The notes beneath the pieces were generated by a model. The model was not told the origin of the DNA and ran no database searches. It was given only the letters and a program-made list of their open reading frames with translations. Shown one piece after another: positions 7,672-16,909 of a stretch of 64,000 nt of DNA. Position numbers and translations under genes: made by a program. Source of the stretch: Roseiarcus sp963816065 (GTDB lineage Bacteria; Pseudomonadota; Alphaproteobacteria; Rhizobiales; Beijerinckiaceae); NCBI GenBank assembly GCA_963816065.1, contig CAWFJG010000011.1, positions 62,001 through 126,000 on the forward strand. Reading direction: 5' to 3'. Position 1 is the stretch's first letter. Every line of letters starts with the position of its first letter.

Positions 7672-7755
7672 GGCGGTTCCCCGGCGACATCCGACGCACT
7701 CATCGCCCATCGGGACCGGCGCGCTGGAACCCGTGTCTTCTCGGGAAGGCTGACC

Positions 7756-8045
7756 TTAAGGCTGCGCCAGGCGATCGGCGAATTCGCCGATCGTCTTGGC
7801 GTCAATCGGGGCGGCATTCCATTCGAGCAGCGCGGGAAAATTCGGCTGGCCCTCGTCAAAGCCGGCGCCGCGCCGCCAGCCGTGCGCGTGCAGGAAATTG
7901 GCGGTCCAGGCCGGCGCGTCGGCCGAGGCGCCGATCAGGTCGCCGCCGCGTCCGTCGTTCGCCGACACGCCGTATTTGAGATAGGCGGACGGCATGAACT
8001 GGGTCTCTCCCCGAGTTCGCCCCGCTCAAGGCGCCGCCCATGCTT
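7756..8045 (-). pseudogene. 3' fragment of a lytic transglycosylase gene (duplicate of 14661-14950)
   Basis: The translation MPSAYLKYGVSAN...LIG...FLHAHGW...GEFADRLAQP is near-identical to the C-terminus of the complete gene at 14661-15485. Similarity stops at about 8045, and no catalytic domain is present. Similarity also covers some DNA beyond the stop codon (7700-7755), so this is a segmental duplication and not an independent gene. It is non-functional as an enzyme. Confidence 0.85.
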
Positions 8046-8069
8046 TGAAAGAGAGTGGAAAACGAGTCC

Positions 8070-8330
8070 GCGTTCCGCCCCAGCGCCCACTACGAGCCCG
8101 CCTCACGCCATTGATCTCACGCCTGCCCTCTGCAAGCAGCCCAAGGCTCTGAGGAACGAGTCTCGAGTTTGAGACTACCCGACGACAACCGTCAAGCCGG
8201 TGTCATAGAACGACTTCCAATTCGGAAAGTGATTCACGATTTCCCCAGTATTATGACCAGGGTCCATGTACTGTTGACCATCACTGACTACGAAATGGCC
8301 TTCGCTTTCCAGCACTCCATTGATCTTTAG
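8070..8330 (-). pseudogene. 3' fragment of the C39-like peptidase gene (duplicate of 13682-13943)
   Basis: This 261-bp block differs from 13682-13943 at only about 11 positions. It encodes the C-terminus of the cysteine-peptidase-like protein (GHFVVSDGQQYMDPGHN, then TGLTVVVG and a TAG at 8175-8177) plus downstream DNA. Here the C-terminal frame is intact, whereas the full-length copy carries an extra T. The gene is cut at 8330/8331, exactly where the MITE-like element begins. Confidence 0.8.
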
Positions 8331-8484
8331 TATTACGGTGACGCGACCGTCTTTACCGTTATGCCGCATGCCAATATCCCTACGCAGACCGGCATGGCGA
8401 GATCGGAAGCCGCCATGCAAAAAGGGATTTGAGCGCGTGTCACCGTAAGCGAAAAAGGGATTTGAGCGCGTGTCACCGTAAGCG
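8331..8484. mobile_element. MITE-like element with terminal inverted repeats and a 33-bp tandem duplication
   Basis: The left end reads TTACGGTGACGCG (8333-8345) and the right end CGCGTGTCACCGTAA (about 8434-8448), giving imperfect terminal inverted repeats around roughly 115 bp with no coding capacity. The right end is then repeated: a 33-bp unit (AAAAAGGGATTTGAGCGCG...) lies at 8419-8451 and again at 8452-8484. The element abuts a truncated gene at 8330. A degenerate relative is at 6506-6602. The rest of this gap (8485-8704) shows nothing recognisable. Confidence 0.55.
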
Positions 8485-8704
8485 AGACTGACGCCGGATT
8501 GCACGCCTTAATTGGACGGGAAGCGACCGATCATTGAACTTCGCGAACGACACCGACAGTGCGCGTCCAACCCTGAACCTGTAGGCGCGGTATCCGCCCA
8601 ATCCTGCCGTTCGGCGCTTCCTGTCGCTTTGTAGCGTCGCTCGTTCGGTAACGGAACATCGTCGCCACGGCGACAAAGAAGGCCGCTCGGCTTCCCGACA
8701 GGTT

Positions 8705-9808
8705 CTATACGTCCTTGCGACGGCCGAGCCATCTCGGCAGCCAGGCGCGAACGTCGCCGCGACGCCGAACGAGGTCCACGAGGACGGCAACGAGGACGAA
8801 CAGGCCAATGATTACCCGCTCCCAGTACGACGAGACGTTCATCAGCACGATCCCGTTAGCCAGGACACCCATGAAGAGCGCTCCGAGAAGCGTACCCCAG
8901 ATCGTGCCGACCCCGCCGGTCAGCGACGTTCCGCCTATGATCGCAGCGGTGATCGACGGCATCAGCCAGCTCGCCCCCGTGGTCGGTTGCCCCGCAGCCA
9001 CGCGGCTGACGAAGAGCATGCCCGCGAGAGCCGCCAGCATTCCGGCGAACGCATAGACGAGCATCTCGACCCGTTCGACGCGCAGCCCGACGAATCGAGC
9101 GGCGTCGCGGTTGCCGCCGATCGCAAAAAGGCTGCGTCCGAACGGCGTGCTGGAGCATACGAAAGCCAGGACGGCATAGACCGCGATCATGAACAGGACC
9201 GGGACCGGCACTGGACCCACCATGCCTTGGCCGACGATCGCGAACGACGGCGGAAGATCTGTGATCGAGTAGCCGCGGGTCAGGACAAGAATCGATCCCG
9301 CAAAGACCTCGCCGGTGGCGAGCGTCACGATGAACGCGTTCAGCTTCATCCGGGCGATCATGAAGCCATTCGTCAGCCCCAAGAGGAAGCCGAGCAGGAT
9401 CGCCAGAACCATCGCTACGAACGGATTGAACCCCAAAGTCGTCATCATAAACGCGCCGAGGATGGCGGTCAGCCCGGCGATCGCGCCGACCGACAGATCA
9501 ATGCCGCCAAGCAGGAGCACGAGCGTCTGCCCGGCGGCCACGATGCCGACGAAGGAGACCTGGCGCACGACGATGGAGAGATTGTAGCTCGTCAGGAATT
9601 TCGGGGTCATCAGACTGATGAGAACGCACAGGGCGATCAGGGCGAGCAGGATGCCGCTCTCGCGCTGGCGCAGCAGCACAGCGAGAGTCCGCCGCGGCGA
9701 GGTCGCGCTCGAGGCGTCGACGCGCGCTTCGCCTGCGATTCCAAATTCCTCAGCCAACGCCAAATCCGATTGCGGCGCGGGTCGGCTTTGAGGATGCAAG
9801 TCCGTCAT
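8705..9808 (-). CDS. Sugar ABC transporter permease, RbsC/BPD_transp_2 family
   Basis: The 367-residue inner-membrane protein has about 10 hydrophobic helices. Family signatures are LLLGGIDLSVGAI, the NAFIVTLATG region, GGNRDAARFVGLRVERV (EAA-like cytoplasmic loop) and IIGGTSLTGGVGTIWGTLLGALFMGVLANGI. About 50 polar N-terminal residues precede the first helix. The start overlaps the stop of the ATPase gene by 4 bases (ATGA). With the ATPase and binding protein it forms a complete importer of the ribose/xylose/inositol type. No sugar kinase or regulator is adjacent, so the substrate is open. Confidence 0.93.
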   Translation of the reverse strand: MTDLHPQSRPAPQSDLALAEEFGIAGEARVDASSATSPRRTLAVLLRQRESGILLALIALCVLISLMTPKFLTSYNLSIVVRQVSFVGIVAAGQTLVLLLGGIDLSVGAIAGLTAILGAFMMTTLGFNPFVAMVLAILLGFLLGLTNGFMIARMKLNAFIVTLATGEVFAGSILVLTRGYSITDLPPSFAIVGQGMVGPVPVPVLFMIAVYAVLAFVCSSTPFGRSLFAIGGNRDAARFVGLRVERVEMLVYAFAGMLAALAGMLFVSRVAAGQPTTGASWLMPSITAAIIGGTSLTGGVGTIWGTLLGALFMGVLANGIVLMNVSSYWERVIIGLFVLVAVLVDLVRRRGDVRAWLPRWLGRRKDV

Positions 9809-11373
9809 TGGATTGCGCCTTTGATCTTGTGCGGGTCTAGTCGGCCCGCGTCCGATATGGCCAACGTCAGCAAGGTCTCCTGGTTCGCCTCGATCGCGGC
9901 GACGTCTCCCTTGAGACGCCCTTCGTGCAGGACCAGAATGCGGTCAGACAGCGCAAGCACTTCCTCCATCTCCGAAGAGATCGCCAGGATCGCCATGCCG
10001 GCATCGGCGAGACGGCGCAGCAATGCATAAATCTCGAACTTGGCGTTGACGTCGATGCCTCGCGTCGGCTCGTCCAGGATCAGGATCTTGCATCCCGTCA
10101 GCAACCACCGGCCGAGAATCACCTTCTGCTGATTGCCGCCACTGAGTTCGGCTATCCGCTGATCTTGGCTTGTGCTCCGGATCGCAAGCTTGGCGACGTA
10201 CTCGGCTGTTGCCGACGCCACCAGTCGACGATCGATCTTTCCCCTTCGCCGGAATCGACGCATGGTGGCGATCGTCATGTTTTCCGCGACGCCGAGCGCC
10301 GGGAAGATGCCCAGTTTCTTACGCTCTTCGGGAACGTACGCGATACCATTGGCAATGGCGTCGGTCGGGCGCCTGTGGGAAGCTGCGCGTCCGGCAACAA
10401 GTATTCGTCCTGAATTGGGTTGCGTATCGCCAAAGATGCAGCGAGCCAATTCCGTACGCCCGGCGCCGACCAATCCGGCGACGCCGAGAATCTCGCCGGC
10501 GTGCAATCGAAAGCTGATGTCGGAGAACTCGCCAAATCGCGTTAGGCTTTCGACCTCGAGCACGGGTTGGCGTGCAGCGGAGAGGGGCCGACGGCCGGCG
10601 CTCACGATTTCGCCCGCCTTTCCGATCATGAACCGGATCAGGTCGGCCTCGGTCGTGCTTCCCTTCGCGCGTTCGGCGACCAAGCGACCGTTTCGCATGA
10701 CGCTCACGCGGTCGGAAATCCGAAGCACCTCTTTCAGACGATGCGAGATGTAGATGATGGCGCATCCGGACGACGGGAGTTGCGCGATCACTGCGAGCAG
10801 TCGCTCGGTTTCGGGCAACGAAAGGCTGGCGGTCGGCTCGTCCAGGATGAGCAGCCTCGCGCCGAGCGCGAGCGCACGCGCGATCTGGACCAACTGCTGT
10901 TGCGCGACGCTGAGGTTCGCCGCCGACGCGTCGAGATCCACGGTCGCGCCGATCGTGTCGAGGGCCTTGGCGGTGCGGGCTCGCATGGCGCCCCAGTCCA
11001 CAAGAACACCACCCGCGCGACATGGCGTCGCTCCGAGCATGATATTCTCGACGACCGACATGTGCGGAACGAGATTCAGTTCCTGCGGCACCATGGCGAT
11101 GCCGGCCGCGAGTGCGTCTGCCGGCCGCTGGAAATGCACGTCCTTGCCGTTCAGCAGTAAACGCCCCTCGTCAGGCCGCTGGAGGCCCATGACTACGTTG
11201 ACGAGCGTGCTCTTGCCGGCCCCATTTTCGCCGACCAGACTGTGAATCTCGCCCGCGCGAAACGTAACGCTGACGTTCGACAGCGCGCGTACGCCCGGAA
11301 ACCGCTTCGACACGTTGCTCAACTCGAAGAAGGGTTCAGGAGAAGAAACTCCCCTCGCGGAGATCTCATGCAT
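9805..11373 (-). CDS. Sugar ABC transporter ATP-binding protein (RbsA/MglA type, two ABC domains)
   Basis: This 522-residue duplicated ATPase powers the importer. Domain 1 has Walker A GENGAGKST, a signature-like LSVAQQQ and Walker B LLILDEPTASL. Domain 2 has a degenerate Walker A (GLVGAGRTE), signature LSGGNQQK and Walker B ILILDEPTRGIDV. This asymmetry is normal for CUT2 transporters. It lies between the binding protein and the permease and overlaps the permease gene by 4 bases. Confidence 0.95.
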   Translation of the reverse strand: MHEISARGVSSPEPFFELSNVSKRFPGVRALSNVSVTFRAGEIHSLVGENGAGKSTLVNVVMGLQRPDEGRLLLNGKDVHFQRPADALAAGIAMVPQELNLVPHMSVVENIMLGATPCRAGGVLVDWGAMRARTAKALDTIGATVDLDASAANLSVAQQQLVQIARALALGARLLILDEPTASLSLPETERLLAVIAQLPSSGCAIIYISHRLKEVLRISDRVSVMRNGRLVAERAKGSTTEADLIRFMIGKAGEIVSAGRRPLSAARQPVLEVESLTRFGEFSDISFRLHAGEILGVAGLVGAGRTELARCIFGDTQPNSGRILVAGRAASHRRPTDAIANGIAYVPEERKKLGIFPALGVAENMTIATMRRFRRRGKIDRRLVASATAEYVAKLAIRSTSQDQRIAELSGGNQQKVILGRWLLTGCKILILDEPTRGIDVNAKFEIYALLRRLADAGMAILAISSEMEEVLALSDRILVLHEGRLKGDVAAIEANQETLLTLAISDAGRLDPHKIKGAIQ

Positions 11374-11392
11374 CTCGACACCACGCGATCGA

Positions 11393-11437
11393 CGAAAGAC
11401 GGCGCGCAGAATTTCTCGTCCTGCACGCCTTCTTTCG
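11393..11437 (-). promoter_or_regulatory. Intercistronic hairpin between binding-protein and ATPase genes
   Basis: Arms CGAAAGACGGCG (11393-11404) and CGCCTTCTTTCG (11426-11437) pair at 11 of 12 positions. The loop contains a second short stem (GCAG/CTGC). Such hairpins after a binding-protein gene usually protect its mRNA and lower downstream expression. That role is inferred. A comparable hairpin occupies the same place in the chvE operon (57730-57756). Confidence 0.55.
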
Positions 11438-11443
11438 GGCGCT

Positions 11444-12406
11444 TTACTTCAATTTATCCGCGGTCAGGATTTGCGACCCAGTGGCGTGCTCACGCGGAAT
11501 TGTGTGTCCTTCGGCGTTCGCGACCAGATACTTGACGGTCCAGTAGCCAATCTCCCACTGGCGTTGGGCCTTGAGCGCGTCAATCGTACCGGACTTCAGG
11601 TAGCCGATCGCTTCCGGCAGATCGTCCATGCCGACCACATGGACCTTGCCTTTCAGCTTGGCGTTCTCGACCGCGCGCGCTGCGCCGATCGGAGCGGAGG
11701 CGTTGCTTCCAAAGACGCCGACAAGGTCAGGGTTGGCTTGCAGAGCGCTTTCGGTCAGGTCCGCGGCTTTTTGCAGATCGTCGTTGTCGGGTTGGTCGAA
11801 CGCAATCTGCATCTTGGGGTATTCGCTGATCGCCTTCTTGAACCCGGCCACTCGGGCTTTGTGGTTCGGCGCCGACAGGGAACCACTGAGCACGCCGACC
11901 TTGCCGGTCTCGCCGACCCTTGAAGCGAGGAACTTGCCGAGTTCATAGCCGTCCTCGAAGTCCTTGTTGTGTCCGACATACATGATACGCCCGCTGTCAG
12001 GGCAGTCCGTGTCGAAGGTCGCGACGGAAAGACCCGCCTTCAACGCGTCGCGGATCGCCTGGGTATCGGATGCAGGATCGAGGCAGGCGACCGCGAGGCC
12101 GTCCGGCCGCCGGCTCGTCGCCGCTTCGATCTTCTTGAGATGCTCGGTGATGTCGGCGACAGCCGGCGAGTCCATCGTGACATTGACCGTAATCCCCTCC
12201 TTTGCGAATTCCGCGGCCGCCGCCTTCGCGCCGGCTTCAACGACGTCGTACCAGGGGTGGACAACCTTGGGGATGAAGATGATGGTGATGGGTCCGGTCG
12301 GCGCCTTGATCAACGTCGCCTGGTCGAACCCGGCGGATGAAGACGGCCCGGTCAACGCCAACAGGCTGGTCAGTCCTGCCGCAATAAACAAAGCGTTCTT
12401 TCTCAT
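11444..12406 (-). CDS. Periplasmic sugar-binding protein of ABC importer (Peripla_BP_4)
   Basis: The protein has 320 residues. The signal peptide is MRKNALFIAAGLTSLLALTG with likely cleavage after SSSA. The mature part has the type-I periplasmic binding fold (ITIIFIPKVVHPWYDVVEAG; DGLAVACLDP; VATFDTDCPDSG; VGVFGSNASAP; VVGMDDL). Met at 12406 is chosen because it opens a signal peptide and has AAGGAAAG just upstream; the much longer open frame to 12706 is not needed. It is the first gene of the SBP-ATPase-permease operon. The ligand is probably a pentose or polyol, undetermined. Confidence 0.93.
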   Translation of the reverse strand: MRKNALFIAAGLTSLLALTGPSSSAGFDQATLIKAPTGPITIIFIPKVVHPWYDVVEAGAKAAAAEFAKEGITVNVTMDSPAVADITEHLKKIEAATSRRPDGLAVACLDPASDTQAIRDALKAGLSVATFDTDCPDSGRIMYVGHNKDFEDGYELGKFLASRVGETGKVGVLSGSLSAPNHKARVAGFKKAISEYPKMQIAFDQPDNDDLQKAADLTESALQANPDLVGVFGSNASAPIGAARAVENAKLKGKVHVVGMDDLPEAIGYLKSGTIDALKAQRQWEIGYWTVKYLVANAEGHTIPREHATGSQILTADKLK

Positions 12407-13681
12407 TAGACTTTCCTTCTCGTGAGCCCGGCTTTTCCGGAACTCCAAGACTTGTCGGATTGAATGTCCGCCTGCGCTCGCCGTCTGGCGGCAAAGCTCT
12501 CGTGCGGGGCCGAGAATCCTTTGCGACGCATAGATGCGGACGCTGGCGGTCGTTGCGACGCAGACAGTTCCCATTGAGGATATATTGCCCTGCCACCGGA
12601 TCGCGCGGTTCGCGGGCGGGTGTTCGGCGCGTCGCGAAGAGCTGCGCTCAGCCGGATGACGAGCTTCGCGGAAACTGACGCGAATGGCATGCCGGTGATT
12701 GGTCAATTTCGGTGTGCGTTCGTATGGTTCGCGGCGCTGACCGAAAGCCCGGCCGGGGACCCCGATTGCAACCTTTTCGTAGGAACGCGCATCCGGATCC
12801 CCCCGTGTTGCCTGTTCTACCGACGACTGTCGGTCGGCTATCGTTTGCTATCGATTTTTGAAGCATTTTTTCGATCACAAGTCAATACCGCTTGTGCCGG
12901 GTTGCGCTGGAAACTTGCGGCGCTTGCAATGGAAAACACCTCCGAGGTCCTCCGCGAGACTCACTCATGAGACCTGGTCGTGGGCCGTCGAGGGCGTTAT
13001 GGTATTCGTTTTATTTGCGATTTGTCGTGTTTCCTGCGAGCAGACCTTGCGACCCGAACGGCTTAACATGCTGTTCAACCGGCATGGTCATCTTGATCCC
13101 CGACTGTCGTAGGCGGGCGCGTTTTCGTCGCGGCGCCGTCGTCGGTGACGAGGGAATCACTACTTTTCGATGCTCTCCATATGCTGGAGCGACAGGGTCT
13201 CGACCCGTTTCGACATCGCGCGCAGGAAGGCGCGTCGTGGAGCCAGCGCATGCGCCCGTCAAGCCCGAGCTTCTCAATGGTCGGCCTTGGCGGGCAGCTC
13301 TTTCGGCCCATCCCTTTGGCAGGTCTCAATCAGTGACGTGCAACCCGGAAAGATCGCTCATGCGAAGGCCTGGCGTTGTGCCCAGCTTCCGTTCCGCCAA
13401 CGCGCAGGTTTCGGTGTAAACGGGCGCGCCTCGGGCCGATCATGAACGGCGGCGGGTCGAATCGAGCCATTCGGCAAGCCAAAGGGGGCGGGGCCGCTTC
13501 CTGTGCGCATTGCCGCCGTCCATGGCGGCGCCACACGACCGCAATCCGCCCTTCAGCCCATCGTCGTCGACGGGTCTCGCGGATCGGTTCAGCCAACTCC
13601 AGCACGGCGTCCTTCGCCGGAACCGAGCCGGTCGACGCGGAGGCGGAACGCCTACGGCTGCGCCAGGCGATCGGCGAATTC
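12407..13681. other. Long intergenic region without a supportable gene
   Basis: About 1.27 kb upstream of the ABC operon holds only overlapping short frames without recognisable domains. The more AT-rich part near 12840-12900 contains, on the minus strand, TTGACT and A/T runs that could include the operon promoter. A loose dyad ATCG...CGAT at 12839-12854 could be an operator, but neither is firm. Around 13454 there is a short motif GGGTCGAATCGAGCCATTCG that recurs with one change at 26808. At 13655-13681 a 27-bp scrap of the transglycosylase 3' end appears. Confidence 0.5.
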
Positions 13682-13786
13682 GCGTCCCGCCCCAGCGCCC
13701 ACTACGAGCCCGCCTCACGCCATTGATCTCACGCCTGCCCTCTGCAAGCAGCCCAAGGCTCTAAGGAACGAGTCCCGACTTTGAGA

Positions 13787-14315
13787 CTACCCGACGACAA
13801 CCGTCAAGCCGGTGTCATAGAACGACTTCCAATTCGGCAAGTGATTTCACGATTTCCCCACTATTATGACCCGGGTCCATGTACTGTTGACCATCACTGA
13901 CTACGAAATGACCTTCGGTTTCCAGCACTCCCTTGATCTTTAGGAAATGGATCAGGTAAGGTGGTCCTCCCGGGGTCGTCACGAGATTTGCATAACTCAC
14001 TCGATGTGCTTTTGAAGTGTGGAGACCGAGTTCCAGCGACGTCGCAATCGGAGAATGGGCCACATTGTGGGTGAAGTACCTGACTTGCTGTCCAAGTTTA
14101 TGTAGGTAATTCGCAATGTTGGCTGGCGTCGAACCAAGCGCCCGGGTGGCGCTGACTGTTTGAATTGCTGTGAAGACGGTTTCTGCTTGAGGGAAAGGAT
14201 TGAAGGCAAGAGATCTTAGGACGCTGAGAACACACGCTACACCGCAGGCCCTTTCGCGATCAAAGGTCCCGCCGGACAACGCCAAGATATTTTGGTTGAT
14301 GATCACTAGCGCCAT
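13787..14315 (-). CDS. C39-like/papain-fold cysteine peptidase-like protein (frameshift near C-terminus)
   Basis: The start ATG at 14315 has a strong GGGAGG ribosome site. The protein is about 175 residues with no signal peptide. A Cys-containing helix start (ERACGVACVLSVLRSL), a middle segment PANIANYLHKLGQQVRYF, and C-terminal PYLIHFLKIKGVLE...GHFVVSDGQQYMDPGHN resemble the Cys, His and Asp/Asn positions of C39/papain-like peptidases. The frame stops at 13815, but the duplicate at 8070-8330 shows that an extra T near 13850 disrupts the last 17 or so codons; the natural stop is 13787-13789. The substrate and role are unknown. It is not next to an ABC exporter, as bacteriocin-processing C39 domains are. 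Confidence 0.6.
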
Positions 14316-14445
14316 ATTTTCCTCCCGACCCCACAGTCTGATCTCAACCGACATTCGCCGGATGTCAGCTCTGCCGCGGTCAGGTTTGTCGATTTCGATG
14401 ATTTTGGCAACGGCGCGGCGTCGTTTCGCGCGAACTTGATACGCC

Positions 14446-14490
14446 GTGGCCGTCCTTGACCAAGACGTTCATGAGGCCGAAGGGCGCCGG
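14446..14490 (+). pseudogene. Possible remnant of a DUF2442 gene start
   Basis: The translation V-A-V-L-D-Q-D-V-H-E-A-E-G-R-R parallels the DUF2442 start at 7255 (M-A-V-R-E-Q-D-V-H-E-A-E-R-R), with about 33 of 42 bases identical by eye. Downstream DNA does not continue the gene. It lies between the C39-like gene and the complete transglycosylase gene, mirroring the gene set at 7.0-8.3 kb. The rest of 14316-14660 holds nothing recognisable. Confidence 0.4.
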
Positions 14491-14660
14491 CGCTTCTCCG
14501 CCCCTGTGTAGCCGAGCGAACGGGGGAGGCGGACTACCCGAAGGGTGGTGGAGGGGGCGCGCCCCGAGCCCCTTGGCGACTTCCCATGGCGATCTCCGAC
14601 GGGTTGAGAGCCCATCGGAACGAACGCGCTGGAGCCCGTCTCTTCTCGGGAAGGCCGAGC

Positions 14661-15485
14661 TTAAGGCTGCGCCAGGCGGTCGGCGAATTCGCCGATCGTC
14701 TTGGCGTAGATCGGGGCGGCGTTCCATTCGAGCAGGGCGGGGAAGTTCGGCTGGCCCTCGTCCCAGCCGGCGCCTCGCTGCCAGCCGTGCGCGTGCAGGA
14801 AATTGGCGGTCGAGGCGAGCGCGTCGGCCGAATTGCCGATCAGGTCGCCGCCGCGTCCGCCGTTGGCCGAGACGCCGTATTTGAGATAGGCGGACGGCAT
14901 GAACTGGGTCTGGCCGAGCTCGCCCGCCCAGGCGCCGCGCATCTGGTCGGGCGTCAAGAGGCCGCGCTGGACGATCATCAGGGCGTCGATCAGCTCGGCC
15001 TGGTAGAGCGGGCCGCGCCGGCAGTCGTAGCCGAGCGTCGCCAGCGCGCTGAAGGTCGGATAGCGCCCGAGACCGACGCCGAAATCCGTCTCCAGCCCCC
15101 AGATCGCCACCAGCACCGGGCCCGGCACGCCGTAGCGCTGCTCGATCCGATCGAGCGGCTCGGCGTAGGCGATCAGCATGTTCTTGCCCTTCTTGAGCCG
15201 GCCCGCGGTGATGTGCTTGGCGGCGAAAGTCACGAAGTCGCCCTGCAGCGAGCCCTGCCCGTGATCGTGCGCCAGCACCGAAGGGTCGAATTTGGCGGTC
15301 GCCAGCGCCTCGTCGACCACGTCCGGCGAGACGCCGTCGTTGATCGCCACCTGCTTGAAGTCGTCGAGCCACGCCCCGAACCCCTCCGGACTGTCGCCGC
15401 ACTGGGCGGCCAGCGCCGGCGGCGCGGCATGGAGAACGGCCGCCAGCGCCGTCGACGCCAGGATCGCCCAAAGTCTTGCCCGCAT
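14661..15485 (-). CDS. Lytic murein transglycosylase, MltB/SLT_2 family
   Basis: The 274-residue periplasmic enzyme has an N-terminal signal peptide (ending APPALAA). The catalytic Glu is E132 in AIWGLETDFG. The family motifs GYDCRRGPLYQAELIDAL, AGELGQTQFMPSAYLKYGV and FLHAHGW are present. It cleaves peptidoglycan between MurNAc and GlcNAc, forming 1,6-anhydro ends. It lacks the C-terminal peptidoglycan-binding domain often fused in rhizobial homologues. Partial copies of its 3' end lie at 7756-8045 and 13655-13681. Confidence 0.93.
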   Translation of the reverse strand: MRARLWAILASTALAAVLHAAPPALAAQCGDSPEGFGAWLDDFKQVAINDGVSPDVVDEALATAKFDPSVLAHDHGQGSLQGDFVTFAAKHITAGRLKKGKNMLIAYAEPLDRIEQRYGVPGPVLVAIWGLETDFGVGLGRYPTFSALATLGYDCRRGPLYQAELIDALMIVQRGLLTPDQMRGAWAGELGQTQFMPSAYLKYGVSANGGRGGDLIGNSADALASTANFLHAHGWQRGAGWDEGQPNFPALLEWNAAPIYAKTIGEFADRLAQP

Positions 15486-15709
15486 CCCAAAACTCCACGC
15501 TCGTCATTCGCCGCGGCGAATAAGCCCCAATCGGGGCCGAAGATTGGCCGCTGCAGCCGCGGTCGCCGGCCGCGGCGGCGGGGTCAGCGACCCCGCCCTA
15601 CAGTGGGCTCGGCGACCCTCCCCTGCAGGCGCCGAGCGCCTGACCGGAACCGCGTTTTGCGACACTTCGCCGTTGGAGGCCCGCCCGGCCGCATGATAGA
15701 AGCCCGCCC

Positions 15710-16909
15710 ATGACCGCAACCGTCTCCGCCGCCGGGGTTCGCGCGCCTCGGCGCCTCGCAGGGGCGACCCGTTCCGAAATCGCCGCCGCGCTCGCCGACC
15801 TCGGCGTCGCCGAGAGCGAGCGCAACATGCGCGTCGCGCAGTTGTGGCGCTGGATCTACCATCGAGGCGTGAACGAATTCTCAGCGATGCGCAACATCGC
15901 CCGACCCCTGTTGGAAAAGCTCGCCGAACGGCATGACCTCGGCCGCCTGGAGACGGTCGCCGAGCAGGTCTCGGCCGACGGCACGCGCAAGTGGCTGTTT
16001 CGCCTGCCCGCCGCCCATGCCGGCGACAAGGGCGCCGAGATCGAGTGCGTCTATATCCCGGAATCCGACCGGGGCACGCTGTGCGTCTCGAGCCAGGTCG
16101 GCTGCACGCTGAATTGCACCTTCTGCCATACCGGCACGATGCCGCTGGTGCGCAACCTGACGGCGTCGGAGATCGTCGGGCAGGTCATGGCGTCGCGCGA
16201 CCGGCTCGGCGATTTTCCCGGCGGCGCAAGGCCGACGGAGGGCCTCACACCCTCGGGCGAGGGCGTGCGGGCGGTGTCCAACATCGTCTTCATGGGCATG
16301 GGCGAGCCGCTTTACAACTTCGCCGCCGTGCGCGACGCCATCGCGATCCTGACCGACGGCGACGGCCTCTCGCTGTCGAAGCGCCGCATCACCGTTTCGA
16401 CCTCGGGCGTGGTCCCCGAGATGGCGCGCCTCGGCGCCGAATGCGGGACGATGCTCGCCGTGTCGCTGCACGCGACCAACAACGCGCTGCGCGACAAACT
16501 GGTGCCGCTGAACCGCAAGCACCCGATCGAACGCCTGCTCGAGGCCTGCCGCGATTACCCGGGCGCGTCCAACGCGCGTCGGATCACGTTCGAGTACGTG
16601 ATGCTGAAGGGCGTCAACGACACGCCGGCCGAAGCCCGGGCGCTCGTCCGGCTGCTCAAGGGCATTCCCGCCAAGATCAATCTCATCCCCTTCAACCCCT
16701 GGCCGGGCAGCCCCTATGCCTGCTCGGACTGGAACACGATCGAACGCTTTTCGGAGATCGTGTTCAACGCCGGCTACGCGAGTCCGGTGAGGACGCCGCG
16801 CGGCCGCGACATCCTGGCGGCCTGCGGACAACTCAAGAGCGAAAGCGAGAAGCTCGGCGCGCGCGCCCGGTTGATGCTCGAAGAAAGCCTGGCCGTTGGA
16901 CAAGATTGA
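15710..16909 (+). CDS. rlmN: Dual-specificity rRNA/tRNA adenine-C2 methyltransferase RlmN
   Basis: This 399-residue radical-SAM enzyme methylates C2 of 23S rRNA A2503 and tRNA A37. The 4Fe-4S cluster motif is C132-x3-C136-x2-C139 (CTLNCTFCHTG). GMGEPL, the SAM-binding region (ITVSTSGVVPEM) and the C-terminal methyl-carrier Cys in ILAACGQL are visible. The N-terminal accessory domain starts around LAGATRSEIAAALADLG. Its 3' end overlaps the TTG start of hflK by 14 bases. Confidence 0.97.
   Translation: MTATVSAAGVRAPRRLAGATRSEIAAALADLGVAESERNMRVAQLWRWIYHRGVNEFSAMRNIARPLLEKLAERHDLGRLETVAEQVSADGTRKWLFRLPAAHAGDKGAEIECVYIPESDRGTLCVSSQVGCTLNCTFCHTGTMPLVRNLTASEIVGQVMASRDRLGDFPGGARPTEGLTPSGEGVRAVSNIVFMGMGEPLYNFAAVRDAIAILTDGDGLSLSKRRITVSTSGVVPEMARLGAECGTMLAVSLHATNNALRDKLVPLNRKHPIERLLEACRDYPGASNARRITFEYVMLKGVNDTPAEARALVRLLKGIPAKINLIPFNPWPGSPYACSDWNTIERFSEIVFNAGYASPVRTPRGRDILAACGQLKSESEKLGARARLMLEESLAVGQD

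Noticed and set aside
8331..8484. Start of a CRISPR array (33-bp repeats)
   Set aside because: Only two units in direct contact with no spacer and no cas genes; they are a tandem duplication of an element end.
12858..13112. Short frame with a hydrophobic stretch upstream of the ABC operon
   Set aside because: No ribosome site or family; the hydrophobic run is short and probably chance.
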